A DNA stretch of 64,000 nucleotides from Mycobacterium sp. 852014-50255_SCH5639931 (GCF_001665605.1 NZ_LZSV01000010.1:147369-211368), one strand, 5' to 3'. Counted from the first letter of the stretch, positions 9,226 to 17,910 are shown. Translations and numbers: made by a program. The notes: generated by a model not told the origin, from the sequence alone.

Positions 9226-9690
9226 TCACCGGACGTTATCCGGAGCCGCCGGGCTCGTGGGACTCGTTGGGGTCGTAGAAGCCGTTGGGCTCACGGGGCT
9301 CGTTGAGGTCGGAGGACTCGTTGAGCTCGCGGAGCTGGTAGGCCGCACCGGGCTCGTCGGGCTGGTAGGGCTCGTAGGACTTGTCGGGCTCGTAGGAGTC
9401 GTGGAACTTGTCGGGCTCGTAGGAGTCGTGGGCGTGGTACTGGCAAGGCCTGGGCCTTCACCGCACCAGTCCGCCACATCTTTCGGGTACTGCTCGAGCG
9501 GTGGAGGACAACGCTGCCCCGGCGGGAAATTGGCGCCCGCGTTGAGCAGATCGCAGGGCACGTAGACCTGCTTGCCCTTGGGAGTGTTGGTCAGACACTT
9601 CGTCGGCGGCTCGCCATGGGCCTGGACGGGAATGATGGCCGCCGCCGCCACCACCGCGCCGAGCGCCCAAGCAAGACGGCGATAGGTCAT
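9226..9690 (-). CDS. Secreted protein with Thr/Ser/Pro repeat tail
   Basis: A 154-residue exported protein. ATG 9690 is preceded by GAGGAG. Residues 1-27 are a Sec signal ending near QAHGEP. A compact part (28-80) contains four Cys in a CLTN...CDLL...CPPP...WCGE arrangement, and the C-terminal 70 residues are TSP/TTP repeats encoded by imperfect 9-bp units. Such tails are typical of O-mannosylated, wall-spanning mycobacterial proteins (inference). No enzymatic motif is seen. Confidence 0.65.
   Translation of the reverse strand: MTYRRLAWALGAVVAAAAIIPVQAHGEPPTKCLTNTPKGKQVYVPCDLLNAGANFPPGQRCPPPLEQYPKDVADWCGEGPGLASTTPTTPTSPTSSTTPTSPTSPTSPTSPTSPVRPTSSASSTSPPTSTSPVSPTASTTPTSPTSPAAPDNVR
9240..9440. 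repeat. Imperfect 9-bp tandem repeat
   Basis: Units related to GGGCTCGTC / GGACTCGTA run through the 3' half of the minus-strand gene and encode TSP tripeptides. The plus strand is also open across it (GLV repeats), which is a by-product of the repeat. Length may vary between strains. Confidence 0.6.
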
Positions 9691-9749
9691 GAGAGCTCCT
9701 CGTGATGCGGTGTCGGGCGTGCACAACGTGATATCGCCGTCGTATGACG

Positions 9750-10403
9750 CTACAACCGGCCCGCGGCAAATGTCGCTGCCTGGTTTGTCATTCCCGACTG
9801 AATGTACTGACCATGCGGTGCCATGCTCACACCGCGCGTGCAAATCGGATCCCCGGGCATACACATGTCGATCGTTTTCGCGGCGTATAGCGGGCCAATG
9901 GTGGGAAGCGCGCCGGCCGCCATCGTCCGCGCGAATGTGCCCGATGCCGACGGATTTCCGAAGACGGCGACGGCGGCGACATGATTGGCGACACCGGGTG
10001 GCATCTGCGTGGTGATGACGTCGACCACGGCCGCACCTTGGGAGTACCCACCGAGGACCACCCTGGTGTTGGGACAGTTTGCCGCGATGGACTGGACATG
10101 AGCGCTCGCGTCATTGGCACCGGCAGCGATGGAACTACGGAAATTGTTGGTGGCGGGGTAGTTGACCGGATAGACGCTGACAGTCCTCCGTCCTACTCGC
10201 GAACGCAGCGAATCAACAAATGACTGTCCGACCCCCCCGACGCCAGGGGGCTCGGTGGTGCCCCGGGCGAACACCACGTCGACGTCGGAGCAGGGAGCCG
10301 CGGTGGCGGATGGCGGGGACGAGGCGGCGGTCAGCGACGCCCACGCTGCAACGACAGCCGCGCCGAGCAGACCAGAAATCGGACGTGCGGTCACGGCTTG
10401 CAT
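9750..10403 (-). CDS. Cutinase-family esterase (Culp)
   Basis: 217 residues, the usual length for mycobacterial cutinase-like proteins such as Cfp21. A signal peptide ends near ATAAP (about residue 37). The fold cysteines (38, 110, 181, 188) and the triad Ser121 (GGYSQGA), Asp185 (GDPIC) and His197 are in place. It should be a secreted serine esterase acting on lipids or esters. ATG 10403 gives the expected size; the frame continues to 10571 without a better ribosome site. It lies on the same strand as the Thr/Pro-repeat protein, 59 bp upstream. Confidence 0.85.
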   Translation of the reverse strand: MQAVTARPISGLLGAAVVAAWASLTAASSPPSATAAPCSDVDVVFARGTTEPPGVGGVGQSFVDSLRSRVGRRTVSVYPVNYPATNNFRSSIAAGANDASAHVQSIAANCPNTRVVLGGYSQGAAVVDVITTQMPPGVANHVAAVAVFGNPSASGTFARTMAAGALPTIGPLYAAKTIDMCMPGDPICTRGVSMAPHGQYIQSGMTNQAATFAAGRL

Positions 10404-10736
10404 GTCATGTTGTCGCTTCGAAGACGATCTCGGAACGACCCTTTGGGCCGCCTTGACGGCCCGGGCGCGCCGGTCCGACGATGAAAGCTCATGGTGGTTG
10501 CCCTTGGTGTAGTCGCCGCCCGGCTGGCAGCTCTCACACATAGGAGCAACGACGCCGGTCCCAGGGGACACTTTTTCCGCCGCCTACGACGGGGCGACGT
10601 CAGCGCGCGAAGTTCGGGTGGACGCCGACCGTCCAGGCCGATCCCGCAACAGCACGTAGGTGCTCCCATTCGTGCGCGTGACACGCCGAAACGACGCCAC
10701 AGGGTGAGCTGAGACGATCGATGTTGATGAAAAAGA

Positions 10737-10768
10737 AGCTGGCCAGGCCTTGGTGGCGCTGACCAGCT
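10737..10768 (-). terminator. Hairpin terminator beside ssrA scar 1
   Basis: AGCTGGCCAG pairs with CTGACCAGCT with one mismatch, flanked by T-rich tracts on both sides, so it could work in both directions. A related TGGCCAG/CTGACCA hairpin stands at the same place beside the second scar, in the position of an ssrA terminator. Confidence 0.55.
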
Positions 10769-10775
10769 AGTTTTT

Positions 10776-10796
10776 GTGGAGCTGCCGGGAATCGAA
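10776..10796 (-). repeat. ssrA 3'-end copy (att scar 1)
   Basis: 21 bases identical to the last part of the tmRNA gene (core CTGCCGGGAATCGAA), same orientation as the real gene at 21176. Identity stops after AATCGAA. The right flank (10797-10880) has repeated CGGTCC/CAGTCC words that look like integrase arm sites. The whole 10404-11158 stretch has no supported gene. Confidence 0.7.
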
Positions 10797-11054
10797 ACCG
10801 ACGCTCTACCAGTCATTTTGGCGCGTGAATTCTCGATTCGGTCCATTTCGGTCCCGTTCAGTCCTGCTCGTTACCTGCCGTTTCGTTTTCGAGTCTTGAC
10901 GGCGTCAAGACTGGTCAATGCGGTGAGTCGCCGGGCGCGGGTGTGCCGAGACGAACGCCATCACCAAGTCGCGTAGATAAAGACCCCGGCGGCGTGGTCG
11001 CAGGTCACGGTCGCCGCTGTCCATCGGTCGGCCAGCGTGCGTTAGGCGCTTCAA

Positions 11055-11074
11055 TCGGTGCCCTTGGTCCTTCG
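11055..11074 (+). promoter_or_regulatory. DosR-like box upstream of second USP gene
   Basis: TCGGTGCCCTTGGTCCTTCG differs by one base from the box before the first USP gene and also ends 85 bases before the start codon. The surrounding 110 bases are similar in both copies. Confidence 0.4.
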
Positions 11075-11158
11075 GCTTGCATCTGTTCGACCCTGACAAT
11101 GAGGGTCGCCCTGAGTGATCCTGCCGGTGAGTACATAGCCGATCAGAAGCGAGCTGAA

Positions 11159-12058
11159 ATGTTGCGACCACCGCGTCGCGGGATCGTGGTAGGCGTTGAT
11201 GGCTCAACAGCGGGACAGGCTGCCGTCCGGTGGGCGGCCCATCGAGCCGCGCTGCGGATTGCGCCGCTGACTCTGGTTCATGTCATCGACACCCCCGCAC
11301 CGGGGTGGTCCCAGGTCCCCGCGCTGACCGGCTTCAGGCGATGGTCCGAACAGCGCGCACACGAATTCATCAACTCCGCGATCAAAGTCGCCGAAAAGAG
11401 CACCGGCGAGCATGGCCCGGTGCAAATCGATGGCAAGGTGTTTCATTCGAACGCCGTCCCGACGCTCGTCGGCCTTTCCAAAGAGGTGGAGATGGTCGTG
11501 GTGGGCTACCGGGGGTATGGCGGCACGGTGGTCCGCAACTTCCTCGGCTCGGTGAGTTCGGGATTGGTCTACCACGCGCATTGCCCAGTCGCCGTGATCC
11601 ACGACGACGAACCGATGGTTGGTGATGTCACACGGGCGCCGGTCCTGGTGGGCATCGACGGCTCGCCGGCGTCGGAAGCAGCGACTGCGATTGCATTCGA
11701 CGAAGCGTCCCGACGAGGTGTCCGCCTAATCGCCCTGCACGCCTGGACTGATCTGCGGGTTTCCGACTTCAAAGAAATGTTCCCCACCTTAAATTTGGAG
11801 GCTCAGCTATCCGAACAGGAGGAGACGCTTGCTGAACGGCTAGCGGGTTGGCAGGAACGCTATCCCGAGGTGGGGATCCGTCGCAGAATCGAAATCGGTG
11901 ACCCCGCAAGTCCGTTGATCGAGGCGTCCGAACGGGCGCAACTGATTGTGGTCGGCAGCCACGGTCGCGGCGGGTTCGCTGGCATGTTGTTGGGCTCTGT
12001 CGCAGCGGCTGTCGTCAACAGGGCCAAGATCCCGGTGATCGTGGCGCGTCATTCTTGA
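11159..12058 (+). CDS. Universal stress protein, tandem UspA domains (paralogue)
   Basis: A 299-residue two-domain USP closely similar to the product of 4712-5602 along its full length. Domain 1 starts GIVVGVDGS and domain 2 VLVGIDGSPASEAATAIAF; the second ATP loop is GSHGRGGFAGMLLGS. ATG 11159 matches the paralogue's start. The gene sits alone between two copies of the ssrA 3' end (10776 and 12150), so it may have arrived as cargo of an integrated element or been boxed in by two separate integrations. Cytosolic ATP-binding stress protein by family. Confidence 0.87.
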   Translation: MLRPPRRGIVVGVDGSTAGQAAVRWAAHRAALRIAPLTLVHVIDTPAPGWSQVPALTGFRRWSEQRAHEFINSAIKVAEKSTGEHGPVQIDGKVFHSNAVPTLVGLSKEVEMVVVGYRGYGGTVVRNFLGSVSSGLVYHAHCPVAVIHDDEPMVGDVTRAPVLVGIDGSPASEAATAIAFDEASRRGVRLIALHAWTDLRVSDFKEMFPTLNLEAQLSEQEETLAERLAGWQERYPEVGIRRRIEIGDPASPLIEASERAQLIVVGSHGRGGFAGMLLGSVAAAVVNRAKIPVIVARHS

Positions 12059-12111
12059 CGGCGGCCTTGTCGGTTGGCTTAACCAACAATCTTGATGAGT
12101 TGACGGGAAAA

Positions 12112-12150
12112 GAGAATGGCCAGGGCTTGTGGCCCTGACCAGTCATTCTC
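12112..12150 (-). terminator. Hairpin terminator beside ssrA scar 2
   Basis: TGGCCAGGGC and GCCCTGACCA form a 10-bp stem with one C-A mismatch and a TTGTG loop; outer GAGAA/TTCTC arms extend it. On the minus strand it is followed by TTCTCTTTTCCC, the right place and direction for a former tmRNA terminator. Confidence 0.65.
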
Positions 12151-12287
12151 AGTGGAGCTGCCGGGAATCGAACCCGCCCCAAAAAGCGCCTTGAGCTGCG
12201 GAAACGCTGAATTTGGCTACGGCCAAACGACGCGAAAGTACGCGAAAAGACCTGCGGATACGGCAACGGTGTTGATGGCATCAACAC
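12150..12287 (-). repeat. ssrA 3'-end copy with attP-arm-like flank (att scar 2)
   Basis: Bases 12150-12176 match the ssrA 3' end exactly over 27 bp. The next 110 bases are not tmRNA but are shared with the scar at 19621: the words GAAAGTACGCGAAA and GACCTGCG recur, and both end with a palindrome (GTGTTGATG-G-CATCAACAC at 12269-12287). On the minus strand two TTTCGCGT direct repeats sit 10 bp apart, like integrase arm-type sites. Confidence 0.7.
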
Positions 12288-12418
12288 GCCGCAACGACTG
12301 TCAGTCACCTACCTGGCTTCGTCGTCGATAAACGGATGGGCCAAGCGTGAGCCAATCCGCATCCTTCCTCGCGAGGGGTATGGGATCCCAGAGCAAGATT
12401 GTGGCTAGCCTGCCAGGT

Positions 12419-13555
12419 ATGGTCACGTCGCCTGCCGTGCTCACCGCCCAGGAGCTCGAACTGCGGAGGCAGGTTCGCGCCTTTCTTGCCGAGACGCTGC
12501 CCTGGGGAACATTCGAGCCCGGCCTCGGGATGGGGGCCGAGGTCAATCCGAAGTTCTCCGCCGCGTTGGCCGAGCGCGGCTGGATCGGCATGGCGGTCCC
12601 GGCGCGCTACGGCGGTCGCGACGCCACCGCGGTCGACCGCTTTGTCGTCGTCGAAGAGCTGCTGCGCTGGGGTGCCCCGGTCGGGCATCACTGGGTCGCC
12701 GACCGACAGATCGCCCCGGTGCTGGTGCGTTATGGCACCGAGGAACAGAAGCGGTGGCTGTTGCCCCGAATCTGCCGCGGAGAGTTGTGTTTTTGCATCG
12801 GCATGAGCGAGCCGGACGCCGGCAGCGACCTCGCGTCGGTGCGCACGCGCGGCGTGCGCGACGGCGACGACTGGCGGGTGTCGGGCGTCAAGGTGTGGAC
12901 GAGCAACGCCATGCGCGCCGACTTTATGATCGCCCTGTGCCGAACCGGGGAGGGCGCCCGGCAGCAAGGACTGAGCCGATTCCTGATCGACATGTGCAGC
13001 CCCGGCGTGACGGTCAGGCCAATCCCCTTCCTGAACGGCAGTACCGAGCATTTCGCCGAGGTGGTCCTTGACGGCGTGCTGGTGTCGGACGAGATGGTGA
13101 TCGGCGAGATCGGGCAGGGCTGGGCGCAGAACGCCAACGAGTTGGCCTATGAGCGCAGCGGCCCGGACCGGTGGATCTCGACATTCCTTCTCGTTCAGGA
13201 GTTCATCCGCGAATGGCCGGGCCTGGCCGCCAGTCCCGCCGGGAGTCGGCTGATCGGCGAACTCGCGGCCCAGTACTGGGTGCTGCGCCGGCTTTCGCTG
13301 GCCGTGGCCAGGGCGATCGACGCGGGCGAGACGCCCGCGGCCGACGCCGCGCTCATCAAGGAGATGGGCACCCGGTTCGAACAGGAGGTGGTAAGCGCGC
13401 TGCGGGAGTTGTTGGACCGCGAGCTCGTCTGCGGGCCGCAACCATCGTTGTTCGAACGGTTGTTACGCCGCGCCGTGCTGGACGCGCCGTCGTTTACCAT
13501 CCGGGGCGGCACCAATGAGGTGCTGCGCTCGGTCGCCGTCAAAGGTCTCGCATGA
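12419..13555 (+). CDS. Acyl-CoA dehydrogenase, probable alpha subunit
   Basis: 378 residues with the ACAD N-terminal helical domain (LTAQELELRRQVRAFLAE), the FAD/substrate segment CIGMSEPDAGSD, and the C-terminal helical domain ending SFTIRGGTNEVLRS. It starts a tightly overlapping four-gene operon, and the next gene is a second, divergent ACAD; paired ACADs of this kind form alpha2beta2 heterotetramers in mycobacterial sterol side-chain catabolism (family knowledge). ATG 12419 fits homologue length but lacks a strong ribosome site; GTG 12347 is an open alternative. Confidence 0.82.
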   Translation: MVTSPAVLTAQELELRRQVRAFLAETLPWGTFEPGLGMGAEVNPKFSAALAERGWIGMAVPARYGGRDATAVDRFVVVEELLRWGAPVGHHWVADRQIAPVLVRYGTEEQKRWLLPRICRGELCFCIGMSEPDAGSDLASVRTRGVRDGDDWRVSGVKVWTSNAMRADFMIALCRTGEGARQQGLSRFLIDMCSPGVTVRPIPFLNGSTEHFAEVVLDGVLVSDEMVIGEIGQGWAQNANELAYERSGPDRWISTFLLVQEFIREWPGLAASPAGSRLIGELAAQYWVLRRLSLAVARAIDAGETPAADAALIKEMGTRFEQEVVSALRELLDRELVCGPQPSLFERLLRRAVLDAPSFTIRGGTNEVLRSVAVKGLA

Positions 13556-14601
13556 GCGACAGCGAACTGTACAGCGCGGCCGCCAAGCTGTTCGCCGCAC
13601 ACAGCCACGATGCGGACGAGGCCGAAGCTACCGGCTGGGCGCTACAACTTTGGGAAGCGCTGCAGCAGAGCGGTTTCAGTGACGTTCCCATCCCCGAGGA
13701 GCTGGGTGGCGCGGGTGGCGACGTTGCCGATGCGGTCCAGTTGCTCCGGGCCGCCGGAGCGCACGCGGCGCCGGTCCCCCTGGCCGAGGCCGGCCTGGTC
13801 GGCGGTTGGCTTCTGTCGTCCGCAGGTCTCGCGCTGCCGCAGGGTGTTCGCACGGTACTTCCGCCAGCGGCGACGCTGCGTCTCGACGGCGACCGCCTGT
13901 TCGGGACGGTGCCCGCCGTGCCGTGGGGTCACCGCGCCGAGCATCTCATCGGACTCGTCGACGGCGTCGTCGTTCTCGCACCCGGACCGGCAACACAATC
14001 GGGCGGGCCGGCCGTCAGCCGCGGAGTCAACCTCGCCAATGAGCCCCGTGACACAGTGGTTTTCGAGGGTGTGCCGGTAACGGCACGTGCCGACGCGCCA
14101 GATGCCGTCACCGAAGAATCGCTCTGGGAGCGCACCGCGCTCGGACACGCCGCGTTAATGGCCGGCGCGATAAGTGCCGTCGCGGCAATGACTTTGCGGT
14201 ACAGCGGCGAGCGTGAGCAGTTCGGGCGCCCCATCGGTCGTTTCCAGGCCGTGCAAGCCCATCTGGTCACCATCCACCAGCAGGCCGCCGTGGTCGCATC
14301 GGCCCTCGACGGAGCGGTCGAGGCGGTCGGACTCGGCCGGGGTGGCTTCGAAATCGCTTGCGCCAAAATGCTTGCCAACCGGGCGGCACAATTGGTGACG
14401 GCGGCCGCCCATCAGACGCATGGCGCCATCGGTATGACGAAGGAGTACCCGTTGCACTATCTCACCCGACGACTCTGGGCCTGGCGGGACGAAGCGGGAG
14501 GGCATCAGCGCTGGGCGGACCAGCTCGGTGCGGCTCTGGTCGCCTGCGGTCCCGACGCCCTCTACCCAGCGATCCAGTCAGGATCGGAGGTAATGCGGTG
14601 A
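13552..14601 (+). CDS. Acyl-CoA dehydrogenase-like beta subunit
   Basis: 349 residues, ATGA overlap with the previous gene. It is a reduced ACAD: the middle beta-domain is shortened and the usual FAD motif of the first domain is weak, while the C-terminal domain keeps REQFGRPIGRFQAVQ and HQTHGAIGMTKEYPLHYLTRR. This is the pattern of the partner subunit in heteromeric ACADs such as FadE26-27 or FadE28-29. It should work as a complex with the 12419 product in oxidising an acyl-CoA. Confidence 0.8.
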   Translation: MSDSELYSAAAKLFAAHSHDADEAEATGWALQLWEALQQSGFSDVPIPEELGGAGGDVADAVQLLRAAGAHAAPVPLAEAGLVGGWLLSSAGLALPQGVRTVLPPAATLRLDGDRLFGTVPAVPWGHRAEHLIGLVDGVVVLAPGPATQSGGPAVSRGVNLANEPRDTVVFEGVPVTARADAPDAVTEESLWERTALGHAALMAGAISAVAAMTLRYSGEREQFGRPIGRFQAVQAHLVTIHQQAAVVASALDGAVEAVGLGRGGFEIACAKMLANRAAQLVTAAAHQTHGAIGMTKEYPLHYLTRRLWAWRDEAGGHQRWADQLGAALVACGPDALYPAIQSGSEVMR

Positions 14602-15362
14602 AGCGACTGCAGCGCCCGGACGGGGTCACGCTGGCCTATCAGGTGCACAACCCTCAGGCGCCCCGTGTGCCGCTCTTGCTCACGCACGGTTTCGGCGCGA
14701 CCTCGGGCATGTGGGACCGCAATGTCGATGCCTTGAGCGCCGATCGGCCGGTGATCGTCTGGGACATGCGCGGCCACGGCAGCAGCGACGCACCTGACGA
14801 CCTGGACCGCTACAGCGAGCAGATCGCCGTCGCCGACATGGCGGCCGTTCTCGACGCCGCGGGCGCCGAGCGGGCCGTGCTCGGCGGAATGTCTTTGGGC
14901 GGCTACCTATCTCTCGCATTCCACCTCGCCCATCCGGAGCGGGTGGCCGCGCTGGTGCTAGTCGACACGGGTCCGGGCTACCGCAACGACGAAGCCCGCG
15001 ACAAGTGGAACGCGTGGGTGGAACGACGCGCCCAACAGCTTGAGCGGGGCGAAGCGGCGACCGATTTCTCGGCGGAGGTCGCGCAGGCGGTGCACGAGCA
15101 TCCGGAGGGGCTGCCTCGCGCCGCCCGCGGTGTGATGGCTCAAAAGGACGCCCGCGTGATCACATCGCTCGACAGCATCACGGTGCCCACGTTGGTGATC
15201 GTCGGCGCCAAGGACAGCGACTTTCTGGCTCCGGCCGACTACATGCATCGCAAGATCTCCAATTCCCGCAAGGTCGTCATCGAGGGCGCGGGGCATGCCG
15301 CGAACATGGACCGGCCCGAGATGTTCAATGCCGCCGCCCGCGAACTACTGGAGCAGTTGTGA
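14598..15362 (+). CDS. Alpha/beta hydrolase
   Basis: 254 residues. Start is GTG 14598, overlapping the previous stop, with GGAGG at 14586-14590. The oxyanion loop HGFGATSGMW, the nucleophile elbow GGMSLGGY, the acid in VGAKDSDFL and the base in EGAGHAANMDRP mark a complete catalytic triad. Position third in the acyl-CoA operon suggests hydrolysis of an ester, lactone or thioester intermediate. Substrate unknown. Confidence 0.82.
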   Translation: MKRLQRPDGVTLAYQVHNPQAPRVPLLLTHGFGATSGMWDRNVDALSADRPVIVWDMRGHGSSDAPDDLDRYSEQIAVADMAAVLDAAGAERAVLGGMSLGGYLSLAFHLAHPERVAALVLVDTGPGYRNDEARDKWNAWVERRAQQLERGEAATDFSAEVAQAVHEHPEGLPRAARGVMAQKDARVITSLDSITVPTLVIVGAKDSDFLAPADYMHRKISNSRKVVIEGAGHAANMDRPEMFNAAARELLEQL

Positions 15363-16120
15363 GCATTCCGGATGTCACCGTCGAATTCACCGACCACGTG
15401 GCCATGGTGGAGATCCATCGGCCCCCGAACAACTTCTTTGACACCGCGTTGATCAAGGGCATCGCCGACGCTTACGAGCGGCTGGACGACGAGGCGGAAT
15501 GCCGGGCGATCGTGTTGTGTGCGGAGGGAAAGCACTTCTGCGCCGGCGCCGACTTCTCCCGGCCCGCCGGGGATCGTTCGTCACCCGGCGAGCTTTACGC
15601 CCAGGCCATCAGGTTGTTCCGCGCCGGTAAGCCGGTTGTCGCGGCGGTGCACGGCGCCGCGATCGGCGGCGGTCTCGGGCTTGCCCTCAGCGCGGACTTC
15701 CGGGTGGGGGCACCCTCGTCGAAATTCGCGGCCAACTTCAGCCGGCTCGGATTTCATCCCGGCTTCGGGATCACCACCACGTTGCCACGTGTCGTCGGCC
15801 AGCAAAAAGCACTCGAATGGATGCTCACCGGTGAGCGGTTTGGTGGTGAAATCGGTTATGCAGCAGGGTTGTTCGACGAATTAGCCACCGATGGTGACGT
15901 GCGCCCGGCGGCGATTCGGTTCGCCGAGCGTATCGCCGCCGCGGCTCCCCTGGCGCTGACAAGCATCCGTGCCACCATGCGCACCGGACTCGCCGAGGCC
16001 GTCGCCGCGGCCATCGCACGCGAAGTAGAAGAGCAGACGCGATTACAGGCGACCGCCGACTTCCGCGAGGGTGTGACCGCAGCGGCCCAGCGCCGCGCTC
16101 CGATGTTCACCGGCCGCTGA
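15359..16120 (+). CDS. Enoyl-CoA hydratase/isomerase family protein
   Basis: 253 residues, GTGA overlap with the hydrolase. Crotonase oxyanion segments GKHFCAGADF and HGAAIGGGLGLALSADFR are intact. Aligned by eye with rat enoyl-CoA hydratase, the second catalytic Glu (ALEWMLTGER) is kept but the first (Glu144) is replaced by Phe in ANFSRLGFHPG, so hydration may not be its reaction; isomerase or hydrolase activity is possible. Last gene of the operon. Confidence 0.8.
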   Translation: MSIPDVTVEFTDHVAMVEIHRPPNNFFDTALIKGIADAYERLDDEAECRAIVLCAEGKHFCAGADFSRPAGDRSSPGELYAQAIRLFRAGKPVVAAVHGAAIGGGLGLALSADFRVGAPSSKFAANFSRLGFHPGFGITTTLPRVVGQQKALEWMLTGERFGGEIGYAAGLFDELATDGDVRPAAIRFAERIAAAAPLALTSIRATMRTGLAEAVAAAIAREVEEQTRLQATADFREGVTAAAQRRAPMFTGR

Positions 16121-16130
16121 AGGTCCTTGA

Positions 16131-16385
16131 GAAGGGTCCAGCGACATTCAGCGACGTAACGTCGGCCTAGAAGTCCGCAAGTCCAAGATCAGCCGGAAGC
16201 AGGCCACGGAAATACTCCATCGAAGCAAACGGCCGACCGATGGCCAGCCCTGGAAGCTCTCCCATGACGATGCCGTGTTGGTCGACAACAACGAATTGCA
16301 GCTACTCGTCGACCCCAAGAACGCGGGCGCCGAGCGACCTATCCTCGTTGCCACGGACGAGGGCGGACGGCGCCACCTGCGCTGA
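16131..16385 (+). pseudogene. Protein-like ORF without a start codon
   Basis: An open frame from a TGA at 16128 to TGA 16385 reads like a real soluble protein (VRKSKISRKQATEILHRS..., then DPKNAGAERPILVATDEGG), hydrophilic and of normal composition. No ATG, GTG or TTG precedes this part, so it is either a 5'-truncated remnant or uses a rare start such as ATT 16146. I do not recognise the family. It lies just after the acyl-CoA operon. Confidence 0.35.
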
Positions 16386-16563
16386 CCTTCCAAGGCCTGC
16401 GCGTGCGGGATTTCGGGTACACATGCTGGCCACGCTTGACGGAGCCCGATTGGAGCTGGAACGTCGGCTGCTGGGGTATCTCCGTTTCACCCAGGTACGG
16501 ATACGCGTGGGTGTAGCCCGACTGTTCTGCCACCGACCGTATCCGGCTGCGGCGGGTTGCGTA

Positions 16564-17814
16564 ATGAAAGTTGTTACCGCGGGTTACCGTGGTGCCGTGC
16601 CTGATTGGTGCGGGTGCTCAGCGCCATCACCTGTTTCGCGCCGCAGTGTCCTCAAATACGTTGCGGCCGCGCCCGTTATGCTGGCTTTGGACACGGCCGC
16701 CTCGGGGCTGGCCCAATCCCCGAGCGCGAAGGCGGATCCCGTCCTGGTCGCGGCGGTCGAAGCGCCCGGCCAGGCCCCCAATATCATCAGCCGCTCCCAG
16801 TGGGGCGCCGACGAGTCGATTCGCAGCCGAGCACCGATGTACGACAACGGAATCAAGGCAGGCGTCGTGCACCATTCCGCGGGGGTCAATGACTACGCGC
16901 AGCAGGATTCGGCGGCAATTGTGCGGGCGATCTACACCTACCACACCAGCACCCTGGGCTGGTCGGACATCGCCTACAATGCGTTGGTCGACAAGTACGG
17001 CCAGGTATTCGAGGGCCGATTCGGCGGGATGACGAGAGCGGTTCAGGGCACCCACACTGGCGGGTTCAACCGGAACACGTGGGCAGTGTGCATGATTGGC
17101 GAGTTCAACGCGGTGGGCCCTACGCTGATTCAGGTACGCACCGTCGGGCGCTTGCTCGGGTGGCGGCTGGCCATGGATGGCATCGACCCACAGGGCAATG
17201 TCGCGTTGACATCGGACGGGGGCCCCTACACCCGTCACCCGCAAGGCGCCGTCGTGACCCTGCCCTGCGTTTTCGCCCACCGCGATGTTAGCGACACTGA
17301 TTGCCCCGGCCACCTCGGATATGCCTTGATGAACCAGATTCGCGACATTGCCGCGCGGTTCAATAGTCGCCCCCGCGCCCAGGATCTGGCGCAGTCGCTA
17401 CAAGGTACTGCCATCTATGACCGGTGGCAGGCGATGGGCGGCATGAACAGCGCACTGGGCGCACCGACGTCGCCGGAATCGCAAGGGGCCGGAGCAACGC
17501 GCTACGTAATCTTCGAGAAGGGGGCGATGTACTGGTCACCGGCCAGCGGGGCCCAACCCGTCACCGGCGCCATCTACGCCGCGTGGGGCGCCCTCGGCTA
17601 CGAACACAGTGCACTGGGACTGCCGACGAGCGCCGAAATCCAAGAGCCCCAATGGGTCGTCCAGAACTTTCAACACGGCACCCTCAACTTTGATCGTGGG
17701 AACGGGGCAGTCGCAAGCGTGATCAACGGTGTCGTTGGTCTGGTGCCGCCGCCGTCAGCGGACGGGCCGACTGTCCAGCTCGAGCGGTTTTCGCCGGCGC
17801 GCAGCCGAGTTTGA
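16564..17814 (+). CDS. PGRP amidase with C-terminal LGFP repeats
   Basis: 416 residues. SRRSVLKYVAAAP (from about residue 25) is a Tat-like signal, followed by an Amidase_2/PGRP domain (ISRSQWGADES) with zinc ligands in VVHHSAG and HRDVSDTDCPG. The C-terminal 110 residues hold LGFP-type repeats (LGAPTSPES, LGLPTSAEI), which bind the actinobacterial wall. It should be an exported MurNAc-L-Ala amidase related to M. tuberculosis Rv3811. ATG 16564 or GTG 16597 may be the start; the latter gives a shorter n-region. Confidence 0.8.
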   Translation: MKVVTAGYRGAVPDWCGCSAPSPVSRRSVLKYVAAAPVMLALDTAASGLAQSPSAKADPVLVAAVEAPGQAPNIISRSQWGADESIRSRAPMYDNGIKAGVVHHSAGVNDYAQQDSAAIVRAIYTYHTSTLGWSDIAYNALVDKYGQVFEGRFGGMTRAVQGTHTGGFNRNTWAVCMIGEFNAVGPTLIQVRTVGRLLGWRLAMDGIDPQGNVALTSDGGPYTRHPQGAVVTLPCVFAHRDVSDTDCPGHLGYALMNQIRDIAARFNSRPRAQDLAQSLQGTAIYDRWQAMGGMNSALGAPTSPESQGAGATRYVIFEKGAMYWSPASGAQPVTGAIYAAWGALGYEHSALGLPTSAEIQEPQWVVQNFQHGTLNFDRGNGAVASVINGVVGLVPPPSADGPTVQLERFSPARSRV

Positions 17815-17910
17815 CCGGCCGCCTGGTATGAATGAGCATCCCTCGATCACACCCAATTTGTTATAGAAATCGGCCGCAATCTCAGGACCGCGACGGCGGA
17901 TACTCAAGGC

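Noticed and set aside
9077..9565. Open frame on the plus strand with GLV/GVV repeats
   Set aside because: It is the antisense of the TSP-repeat tail of the 9226-9690 gene; the repeat unit keeps both strands open.
10776..12176. tRNA genes suggested by T-arm-like GGGAATCGAACCC sequences
   Set aside because: No acceptor stem or anticodon arm accompanies them; they match the tmRNA 3' end instead.
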